The notes below the pieces were generated by a model, which had not been told where the DNA came from, ran no database searches, and saw only the letters and a program-made list of their open reading frames with translations. DNA of 64,000 bases from Phycisphaerales bacterium. Its GTDB lineage: Bacteria > Planctomycetota > Phycisphaerae > Phycisphaerales > UBA1924. How positions within the stretch are numbered: the stretch's first letter is position 1; the number at the start of each line of letters is the position of its first letter. Below, in pieces: positions 44,702 through 51,836 of the stretch. The stretch is taken from contig CANHCQ010000003.1 of the NCBI GenBank assembly GCA_947459215.1, positions 124,001 through 188,000 of the forward strand, written 5' to 3'. The position numbers were made by a program, and so were the translations under genes.

Positions 44702-45817
44702 TCAATAGCCCGCGGCGACATCAACACAATTCAGAAGTGGCTCACCCGCGCCGAAGCGACGGATGTTCTCTTTATAGAGCGCCCACCAGCGTTCTTCGGT
44801 CAATTCACCGTCCGCCGCAACGTGAGGCGTGATGAGCACGTTCGGGGCCGTCCAAAGCGGGTGATCTGCGGGCAGCGGCTCGGGATCTGTGACATCCAAC
44901 GCCGCGCCCGCGATGCGACCATCCTTCAAAGCGGCTATCAGCGCGTCGGTGTCGACGATCTTGCCGCGGGCGATATTGATCAGGTATGAGCCCTTCTTCA
45001 TCCGCCCGATCATCGTGGCGTCGAAGAGCTTCTCGGTCTCCTTGGTCAAGGGGACGCAGATCGCGACGACGTCTGCCTCCACCAGCATTGCGGCGAGCTC
45101 GTCGGGCTTGCCGACCCGTTCGACGAATGGCTCCGGCGGGGTATCGCTGCGACGGGTCGCAATCACTCGCATACCGAAGCCGTGGGCTCGTTTTGCGATC
45201 TCGCTGCCGATGCCCCCGATGCCGACGACGAGCATGGTGCGTCCCTGCAGCGCGACGGCCTGAGGTCCACCGTCGCGGTCGCCGCCACCCCACTGCTTCT
45301 TCAACTGAGCGTCGCGATACTCCGGCAGGCGGCGAGTGAGCGACAACAGCATGCCCATGGCGTGATCGGCGATCGCCGGGCCGTGCACGCCGCGGGAGTT
45401 TGTGACCACGATCGACGGTCGTTCCTTGAGGGCGGGCATACCGATGAATCGATCGACGCCGGCACTCGTAGCATGCGTCCATGAAAGCTTGGTGGCTTTG
45501 GCGAGCAGCTCGGGCGACAGGAACCTCGCCTCGACGCCGTCGATCTCCGTGGCCTTCTGCATCGCATCGTCGCGGCCGGACGCACGCAAGACACGGACGT
45601 TTGGCGCAACCTGCCGCAGCTCGTCAACTTGCTGATCGGTGAGCGCCCCGGCGAGGTATGTCAGGGACGGGGACGCCTCGCCCGGCGGCACCGGGCGGGC
45701 GACCCGGGCGTTGCGGAGCGAGCCAGGCAATTCGTCCACAGCGTGGACGGCGTGTGGGCAGAAGGCCATGAAAACAAGCGCCGCCGCGATCCGAGCCGCG
45801 TTTCTGGCAAGCCGCAT
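44702..45817 (-). CDS. Exported D-2-hydroxyacid dehydrogenase family protein
   Basis: This 371-residue protein starts with a Sec-type signal peptide (about 1-27, ending VHA), which is unusual for this normally cytosolic family. The NAD-binding motif is VVGIGGIGSEIAKRA. The catalytic residues are Arg in NIARGKIVD, Glu in DPEPLPADHPLW and His in ITPHVA. It should reduce or oxidise a 2-keto/2-hydroxy acid. The ATG at 45817 is preceded by GAGGAGG. The divergent PrpD-family gene starts 105 bp away. Confidence 0.83.
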   Translation of the reverse strand: MRLARNAARIAAALVFMAFCPHAVHAVDELPGSLRNARVARPVPPGEASPSLTYLAGALTDQQVDELRQVAPNVRVLRASGRDDAMQKATEIDGVEARFLSPELLAKATKLSWTHATSAGVDRFIGMPALKERPSIVVTNSRGVHGPAIADHAMGMLLSLTRRLPEYRDAQLKKQWGGGDRDGGPQAVALQGRTMLVVGIGGIGSEIAKRAHGFGMRVIATRRSDTPPEPFVERVGKPDELAAMLVEADVVAICVPLTKETEKLFDATMIGRMKKGSYLINIARGKIVDTDALIAALKDGRIAGAALDVTDPEPLPADHPLWTAPNVLITPHVAADGELTEERWWALYKENIRRFGAGEPLLNCVDVAAGY

Positions 45818-45922
45818 GTGCAACCTCCTCGATGGACGGTGCAGTCTACCGCCGATCGCCCCGGCGCGTACTGTTGCACCCTGTTCCGCAGCACCCGACG
45901 GCCCCTTTCATCAGGCAGCACC

Positions 45923-47623
45923 ATGGCCCTCACCATCAACAAAGAGACGCACGTTCATCTGCCCGCCGACACCAACCAGGCGTTGGGCATCGCTCAGTAC
46001 GCGATCGACTTCATGAGCGACGACGCCGCGAAGACCGGCCGCCCGTCGCAGACCGTGCTCGATCGCACCGCCCTCTTCCACACCGACGCGTGCCTCTGCG
46101 GCGTGTCAGCGCTGGCGCTCGGCACGAACGCGCCGAATCTGCTCCGTGACGAGGCACATCAGTACACCACGCCGGTGAGCGGCGTGGGCTCGATGGCGGG
46201 TGTGCCGTGGGCCAAGTCTGCGGTCCGCTCCGGCGTGCCGACGTTCGGTTCGAAGACCGATGTGCAGGTCGAGAAGGCGATCGTCGCCAACGCCGCGGCG
46301 GTCCGCGAGTGGGACAGCAACGGCACCAACTTCGGCTACAACCCGGAGCTTAACCACCTCGCGGGCGAGTTCGGGCACAACGACTTCTACGCGGTCGCGC
46401 TCGCGGCGGCGCAGCTGCGCGGGAAGGACGGCGCGTTCGCTCTGAAGGGCATGCTGCTCATCGACGAGATCCGCGGCCGCCTCGCCGAGGTTTTCTCGCT
46501 CAAGTCGTACAAGATCGACCACGTCGTGCACGGCGCGATCGGCTCGGCGGCGGCGTTCGGCGCGATGATGGGCGCGACCGCGGAGCAGATCGAGTCTGCG
46601 ATCGGCATGGTGATCGCCCACTACATCCCGTTCCGCGCGATCCGCGCCGGCAAGCAGCTCAGCGACAGCAAGGGTGCGTCCGCCGCGATCAGCACCGAGG
46701 CCGCGATCCTGAGCGTGAAGCGCTCCATGGCCGGCTTCATGGGCCCGCGCGACATCTTCCGCAACCCCGAAGCAATCTTCCGTCTTTTCGAAGGCCCCGG
46801 CCAGCTCTTCAAGAAGACCCACAGCGGCGGCACCGGCATCCCGGACGCCAAGGAAGGCTGGGGCACCAAGACCTACGCCTCGCCCTTCGATCTCGTGCTG
46901 GGCAAGGCCGGCGACGACTTCGCGGTGATGGGCATGCACTTCAAGCTCGGTCTCTACGAGCACCAGTCGGCTGGTGCGCTGCAGGGGCTGATCAACCTCA
47001 TCACCCGCAACCCCCACCTGCTCGAAGATCAGACGGGCGACTGCATCAACAAGATCGTCGTCCGCGCCTACGAGCCGGCCTTCGGCATCATCGGCGACCC
47101 GGCGAAGCGCGATCCCAAGACGCGTCAGTCCGCCGACCACTCGATGCTGTACCTCGTCAACACCATGCTCCGCAAGGCGCTCGAGCTGGCGAGCGCGAAG
47201 AAGGGCGTGAAGCTCGGCTGGAAGGACTTGATGCTCCTGCCGCACGACTTCGACGCCAAGAGCCTGCACGATCCGCTCACCCGCCGCCTGATGGACAAGA
47301 TGTCCTTCGAGCACGGCGGTGCGGAGTATGACGCCAAGTATCCCGACGGCATTCCCACCTCGATGATCGTCACCGACGATAAGGGCGCCACGTTCGATAG
47401 CGGTCTCGTCATGTACCCCGGCGGCCACGCCCGCAATCACTTGGGGCCGGACAAGGTCGACCTCCACGAGATCCTCGACCACAAGTTCAAGAAGCTCGCC
47501 GAGATCGCCAGCGACGACCCCAAGGGGCTCGTGAAGCGCCTCAGCGATGTCGGCGACAAGAACGCCAAGGCGTTGGCGACGCTGATGGACTTCGACATCA
47601 AGTCGCACGGCAAGTTCGAGTGA
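45923..47623 (+). CDS. MmgE/PrpD family protein
   Basis: This 566-residue protein belongs to the PrpD fold (2-methylcitrate dehydratase, iminodisuccinate epimerase and relatives). It has the helical half with HTDACLCGVSALALG and DHVVHGAIGSAAAFGAMMG, and the C-terminal half with KLGLYEHQSAGALQG and ARNHLGPDKVDL. It is longer than the usual 450-500 residues, largely by additions in the C-terminal half. No prpB or prpC lies nearby, so a role in propionate use is not supported by context. The divergent exported dehydrogenase may or may not be related. Confidence 0.82.
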   Translation: MALTINKETHVHLPADTNQALGIAQYAIDFMSDDAAKTGRPSQTVLDRTALFHTDACLCGVSALALGTNAPNLLRDEAHQYTTPVSGVGSMAGVPWAKSAVRSGVPTFGSKTDVQVEKAIVANAAAVREWDSNGTNFGYNPELNHLAGEFGHNDFYAVALAAAQLRGKDGAFALKGMLLIDEIRGRLAEVFSLKSYKIDHVVHGAIGSAAAFGAMMGATAEQIESAIGMVIAHYIPFRAIRAGKQLSDSKGASAAISTEAAILSVKRSMAGFMGPRDIFRNPEAIFRLFEGPGQLFKKTHSGGTGIPDAKEGWGTKTYASPFDLVLGKAGDDFAVMGMHFKLGLYEHQSAGALQGLINLITRNPHLLEDQTGDCINKIVVRAYEPAFGIIGDPAKRDPKTRQSADHSMLYLVNTMLRKALELASAKKGVKLGWKDLMLLPHDFDAKSLHDPLTRRLMDKMSFEHGGAEYDAKYPDGIPTSMIVTDDKGATFDSGLVMYPGGHARNHLGPDKVDLHEILDHKFKKLAEIASDDPKGLVKRLSDVGDKNAKALATLMDFDIKSHGKFE

Positions 47624-47688
47624 CGCACGGCCGCGGCAAGCCACACTCGCACCCCGAGACGCGATTGTGCGTCCGTTCTTCTGTTGGC

Positions 47689-50600
47689 TTAGTGGAAGTC
47701 GCGTGACGCAACCTCCACATCGGGCAGCGCGTGATCCAGGCTCTCCATGTGATCAACGTGCAGATGAACGACCTCACCCTGCCGTTCGACCTTGCCGCGA
47801 ACTTGCAGAATGTGGCTCTGTCGCGCCACGCGTCGGTACGTCTCGAATGTGTCCGACCACACGATCAGATTCGCGATGCCGCTCTCGTCCTCGAGCGTGA
47901 AGAAGACGACACCTGACGCCGTGCTGGGGCGTTGACGCACAAGCACGAGACCCGCGACCTGCAGGCGACGACCCTGGGGGCAGAGCCGCGGATCGCGCAG
48001 CTCTCCGCAGGGCACAACCCCACCGCTTGCAAGCCTTTCTCGCAGGAACGACATCGGGTGCGCTTTCAGCGAGAGCCCCACGTGCTCGTAGTCTTGCCGC
48101 ACGAGCGTGCTCGGCGCAATCGGCGGCAAGGCGGCGAGGGCCGCGGCGTCTGCAACAGGCAAGACTGACTCCCCACGGAGAGAAGAGGAAGCGATAGACG
48201 GCCCTGTATCTCCACCGTTTCCGTCCTGCTTCACACTGTCCTCACTCGGTGTTTTCTGTGCTATCCGTGGTGAACGGCCTTGATCCTGCGACCAGCCTTC
48301 TTCACAGCCGCCGGCCTCAAACAGCGGCAGCCGCTCGTCCCGCAGCGGCTTGATCTGCCACAACGCCTGCTGGCGTGTCAGCCCCATCGAGCCAAACGCG
48401 TCGGCTTGCGCGAGGCATCGCAGCCCCCGCACCGACACGCCGCTGGCACGCCAGAGTGAGTCCACATCGCGGAATGGTCCGTGCTGCCGAACCGCCGCCG
48501 CGACGCGGTCGGCGTCGTCTTGAGCGAGGCCTTTGACGAGGCGGGTACCGAGGCGGAGGGCGGGCGTGACAAGTGTCGCAGTGGCAGAGTGGCAGAGTGG
48601 CGCAGCAGCTGCGATATCCCGATCCAAGTCACTCATCGCTCCGCATGTATTCACTTTGCCACTCTGCCACTGTGTCACTGTGTCACTCTCTGCTTCCAGC
48701 GAGCAGTCCCACCCACTCCAGTTCACATCCACTCCCCGCACCTCCACGCCGTGCTCCTGCGCGTCGCGGACGATCTGGGCTGGCTGATAGAACCCCATCG
48801 GCTGGCTGTTGATCAGTGCGGCGGCAAACGCCGCGGGGTGGTAGCGCTTCAGCCACGCGGAGTAGTACACGATCAACGCAAAGCTCGCGGCATGCGACTC
48901 CGGGAAGCCGTACTCGCTGAAGCCCTTGATCTGCTCGAAGCAGCGCTCGGCGAACTCGCGCGGATAGCCCTTGGCGATCATGCCGTCCATCAGCTTCTGG
49001 CCGTACTGATAGATCCCGGAGCCCTTGCGCTTCCACGCCGCCATCGACTTGCGCAGCCCGTCGGCCTCGTCGGGCGTGAAGCCTGCGGCCACGATCGCCA
49101 GCTGCATCGCCTGCTCCTGAAACAGCGGTACGCCCAGCGTCCGCCCCAGCACACCCTCGACCTCCGGGCTCGGATACGTCACCGGCTCCTTGCCCTCGCG
49201 CCGGCGCAGGTACGGATGCACCATCCCGCCCTGGATCGGCCCGGGCCGCACGATCGCGACCTCGATCACGAGGTCATAGAAAGTCCGGGGCTTGAGCCGC
49301 GGCAGCATCGACATCTGTGCCCGCGACTCGATCTGGAAAACGCCGACGGTGTCGGCTTTGCAGATCATGTCGTAGACGGCGGGATCTTCGAGGGGGATGG
49401 AGCGTGTTGTGAGCGGGGGAGAGGTGCCGAGGTGTCGAGGTGTCAAGGTGTCAAGGGAAGAGTCCTTCACTTCGTCTGCCGGGCTTCGAGCTTGCGAATC
49501 AGAGCGAAGAGCATGCGGTCGATCTCCTGCAGCATCGCCTGGAGATCCGGCTCTGGATTGATAAGTCCCAGCTCCGACGCGATCTCGAGCTGCGTGGACA
49601 GCTCCGCCTGGGAGCCGCTGGCGATCCGTAAGCCGCGGATGTATTCCGCGGTCGTCTTGCGGTTGTAGCCCTCGGCGATGTTGGACGGAATCGAGACGCT
49701 CGCACGTCGCATCTGCGACGTCAGGCCGAACATCTCTGCTTTTGGCATCTTCTCCGTTGCTCGATACACAAGCTTGCACACTTGCTTGCTCTTCTGCCAG
49801 ACCGTCAAGTCCCGATACGAGTGAATCGCGCTCATCGCCATGCTCCTTTGCAATCTCCGTGGCGGAATCCCTACCGCCCCACTCGGCACCTCGACACCTC
49901 GACACCTCGGCACCTCTCTCATTCACCATCCGCACACACTTCCCCACACACGTCAACATCCCCAGCCCCAGCACGTCCACCTTCAGCATCCCCATCGCGT
50001 CGATGTCGTCCTTGTCCCACTCGATGACGGTGCGGTCCTCCATCGCGGCGTTCTCGATCGGCACCAGCTGGCTCAGCGGGGCCTGCGTGATCACGAAGCC
50101 GCCGACGTGCTGCGACAGGTGGCGCGGGAAGCCCGCGAGTTCGTGGGCCAGTTCGATCACGCGACGGATCGTCGGCTCTCGCGGGTCGAGCCCGATCTCG
50201 CGCACGCGCTCTTCGCTCGGCGGCTCGTGCCAGCGGTCCAGGTTCTTGGCGAGGGCGTCGATGCAATCCTCCGACAAGCCCATCGCCTTACCGACGTCAC
50301 GCACCGCGCTGCGCCCTCGGTACGAGATCACCTCCGCCGTCAATGCCGCTCGCTCACGCCCGTACTTGGCGTAGATGTACTGGATCACCTCCTCGCGGCG
50401 TTCGTGCTCGAAGTCGATGTCGATGTCCGGCGGCTCCTTGCGGGCGCGGCTGATGAACCGCTCGAACAGCAGCTTGAACCGCGACGGATCCACCTCAGTG
50501 ATGCCAAGGCAGTAGCACACCGCTGAGTTCGCAGCGCCGCCTCGCCCTTGGCACAAAATGCCCCGCGACCGCGCGAACCGCACGATGTCGTGGCAGGTGA

Positions 50601-51828
50601 GGAAGTACGTCTCGTAGCCGAGCTCGGCGATGAGGGCGAGTTCGTGCTCGAGAGCGTGGGAGACGGAAGAGGGAATCGGAGGCAAGGTGTCGAGGTGCCG
50701 AGTTGCCGAGGTGTCGCGTGACGACGAATCCGAAGCGAGTACGCGTTGGGGTTGTCCTTCCCTTGGCACCTCGGCACCTTGACACCTGACACCTTGAGAC
50801 CCCCACGCCTCCCCGCCATACCGCTCCGCCGCCCCCTCGTACGCCAACTTCCGCAGATACTGCGTCGGCGTCATCTCCGGCGGGCAGGTCTCCAGGGGGT
50901 ACTGATACTTGATCTGGTCGAGCGAAAAGCCCGCGGCGCGGCGTGCGATCTCCAGCGACCGCTCGATCGCGCCGGGCATACTCGCAAACAACCTCGCCAT
51001 CTCGTCGCCGGGCTTGAGGTGCCGCTCCGCATTCGCCGCCAGACGCAGTCCCGCCTCGTGGATCGTGCAGCCGTGCCGGATGCACGTCACCACATCCTGT
51101 AACGGCCGTCGTTGCCGCACGTGGTAGTGCGCGTCGTTCGCTGCCGCGAGAGGTACGCCGCTGCGCTCGCTCAGCGAACGCAGCGCGGCCAGATGCACAG
51201 CATCGTGTGCCCCGAACCGTACGACCGCAGCCAGGGACATCCGATCGTCATCGAAGATCTCTTTCAGCCGAAACACCGCACGCTCCCACGCCGCGTGATC
51301 CCCGTGCGGCGTGCCGAACGTCTCCGGCGGCATCGCCAAGGCCAGCAGCCCGCGTGCGTGCGCGGCAACATCATCCAGTGTGAGATAGCACTCACCCTTG
51401 GGAGCTCGGCGTTTCCCAAGTGTCAGCAGCGTGCACAGCCGTGCGTATGCGTCGCGGTCTTGTGGGTAGACACAAAGCTCCACGCTCGCGGCCCCCGCCG
51501 GCCCCACAGCCGCTCCGGTCCCGACAGCTTCAATCAGCACAAGGCGGCAGCCGATCACGATCTGTACGTTGTGCTGCCTGGCCGCCACATGGGCGCGGAC
51601 GATACCCGCCAGTGTGTTGCGATCGGCAATCGCGACGGCCCGATAGCCCAACGCCGCAGTTTGCTCGACCAGTTCCTCCGGGTGCGACGCGCCGCGCAGG
51701 AACGAGAAGTTGCTCGTCACTGCGAGCTCTGCGTACGGATGCGTAACCAGCGCAGCGTCGCTCGCCGCCGCCGCGGGCGGGCTGTTGATCGGGTGCGGCT
51801 TGATCTTGTGAAAGACTTTCTCGGGCAT
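47689..51828 (-). CDS. dnaE2: Error-prone DNA polymerase III alpha subunit DnaE2 with in-frame insertions
   Basis: This translesion polymerase completes the imuA-imuB-dnaE2 cassette. It has the PHP domain (LAVTSNFSFLRGASHPEE), catalytic aspartates in PPDIDIDFEH and KVDVLGLGML, the fingers (ADTVGVFQIESRAQMSML), a tandem HhH region and an OB domain near the end. The length is 1379 residues against about 1050-1100 for the family. The excess is explained by four stretches absent from relatives: about residues 345-382, 638-803, 1047-1086 and 1177-1222. Three coincide with the repeat elements at 50684-50795, 49419-49918 and 48572-48688. None breaks the frame and none falls on a catalytic motif. Start follows GAGGTG, 8 bp after imuB. 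Confidence 0.92.
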   Translation of the reverse strand: MPEKVFHKIKPHPINSPPAAAASDAALVTHPYAELAVTSNFSFLRGASHPEELVEQTAALGYRAVAIADRNTLAGIVRAHVAARQHNVQIVIGCRLVLIEAVGTGAAVGPAGAASVELCVYPQDRDAYARLCTLLTLGKRRAPKGECYLTLDDVAAHARGLLALAMPPETFGTPHGDHAAWERAVFRLKEIFDDDRMSLAAVVRFGAHDAVHLAALRSLSERSGVPLAAANDAHYHVRQRRPLQDVVTCIRHGCTIHEAGLRLAANAERHLKPGDEMARLFASMPGAIERSLEIARRAAGFSLDQIKYQYPLETCPPEMTPTQYLRKLAYEGAAERYGGEAWGSQGVRCQGAEVPREGQPQRVLASDSSSRDTSATRHLDTLPPIPSSVSHALEHELALIAELGYETYFLTCHDIVRFARSRGILCQGRGGAANSAVCYCLGITEVDPSRFKLLFERFISRARKEPPDIDIDFEHERREEVIQYIYAKYGRERAALTAEVISYRGRSAVRDVGKAMGLSEDCIDALAKNLDRWHEPPSEERVREIGLDPREPTIRRVIELAHELAGFPRHLSQHVGGFVITQAPLSQLVPIENAAMEDRTVIEWDKDDIDAMGMLKVDVLGLGMLTCVGKCVRMVNERGAEVSRCRGAEWGGRDSATEIAKEHGDERDSLVSGLDGLAEEQASVQACVSSNGEDAKSRDVRPDVADATCERLDSVQHRRGLQPQDDRGIHPRLTDRQRLPGGAVHAARDRVGAGTYQSRAGSPGDAAGDRPHALRSDSQARSPADEVKDSSLDTLTPRHLGTSPPLTTRSIPLEDPAVYDMICKADTVGVFQIESRAQMSMLPRLKPRTFYDLVIEVAIVRPGPIQGGMVHPYLRRREGKEPVTYPSPEVEGVLGRTLGVPLFQEQAMQLAIVAAGFTPDEADGLRKSMAAWKRKGSGIYQYGQKLMDGMIAKGYPREFAERCFEQIKGFSEYGFPESHAASFALIVYYSAWLKRYHPAAFAAALINSQPMGFYQPAQIVRDAQEHGVEVRGVDVNWSGWDCSLEAESDTVTQWQSGKVNTCGAMSDLDRDIAAAAPLCHSATATLVTPALRLGTRLVKGLAQDDADRVAAAVRQHGPFRDVDSLWRASGVSVRGLRCLAQADAFGSMGLTRQQALWQIKPLRDERLPLFEAGGCEEGWSQDQGRSPRIAQKTPSEDSVKQDGNGGDTGPSIASSSLRGESVLPVADAAALAALPPIAPSTLVRQDYEHVGLSLKAHPMSFLRERLASGGVVPCGELRDPRLCPQGRRLQVAGLVLVRQRPSTASGVVFFTLEDESGIANLIVWSDTFETYRRVARQSHILQVRGKVERQGEVVHLHVDHMESLDHALPDVEVASRDFH
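48572..48688. repeat. Miniature octamer-armed element in dnaE2 (AGTGGCA type)
   Basis: The left arm is four tandem 8-mers (AGTGTCGC, AGTGGCAG twice, AGTGGCGC; 48572-48603). The right arm is four 8-mers in the opposite sense (TGCCACTC, TGCCACTG, TGTCACTG, TGTCACTC; 48657-48688). The spacer is 53 bp. The element is 117 bp, a multiple of three, and adds about 40 residues before the conserved ALRLGTRLVKGL. The unit sequence differs from that of the other two elements. Confidence 0.85.
49419..49918 (-). mobile_element. IVS-like element with octamer inverted arms and S23-type gene, inside dnaE2
   Basis: The left arm (49419-49452) is GA plus GAGGTGCC, GAGGTGTC twice and AAGGTGTC. The right arm (49885-49918) is the reverse complement of GA plus GAGGTGCC, GAGGTGTC twice and GAGGTGCC, so 32 of 34 positions pair. 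Between the arms lies a complete four-helix-bundle gene (49467-49835) with its own ribosome binding site. In the dnaE2 frame the element reads through as low-complexity sequence. Inverted repeats around an S23-type gene are the layout of 23S rRNA intervening sequences. No transposase is encoded. Confidence 0.8.
49467..49835 (-). CDS. Four-helix-bundle S23/IVP-type protein nested in dnaE2
   Basis: This 122-residue protein is of the family first found in 23S rRNA intervening sequences (S23, also related in fold to Avd of diversity-generating retroelements). The signature is clear: YRDLTVWQKSKQVCKLVY, FGLTSQMRRASVSIPSNIAEG and a C-terminal pair of helices with QAELSTQLEIASELGLI. It is read on the same strand as dnaE2 but in another frame. 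The start at 49835 is chosen because AAAGGAG stands at the right distance; an ATG at 49841 is too close to it. The molecular role of the family is not established. Confidence 0.88.
   Translation of the reverse strand: MSAIHSYRDLTVWQKSKQVCKLVYRATEKMPKAEMFGLTSQMRRASVSIPSNIAEGYNRKTTAEYIRGLRIASGSQAELSTQLEIASELGLINPEPDLQAMLQEIDRMLFALIRKLEARQTK
50684..50795. repeat. Miniature octamer-armed element in dnaE2 (GAGGTGYC type)
   Basis: The left arm has AAGGTGTC, GAGGTGCC, GAGTTGCC and GAGGTGTC (50684-50715). The right arm has GGCACCTC, GGCACCTT, GACACCT and GACACCTT (50765-50795), the complement of the same unit family. The spacer is 49 bp with no gene. It adds about 40 residues between ERYGGEAW and PSSVSHALEHELALI. 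The unit is the one used by the 500-bp element 770 bp away, so this may be a cargo-free derivative. Confidence 0.85.
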
Positions 51829-51836
51829 TGTGCACC

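Noticed and set aside
49467-49835. S23-type protein as Avd of a diversity-generating retroelement
   Set aside because: No reverse transcriptase or template/variable repeat pair is visible around it, although a C-type-lectin-like target domain does occur elsewhere in the window.
49419-49918. Octamer arrays as a CRISPR array
   Set aside because: The units are 8 bp and directly adjacent, without unique spacers, and there are no cas genes.
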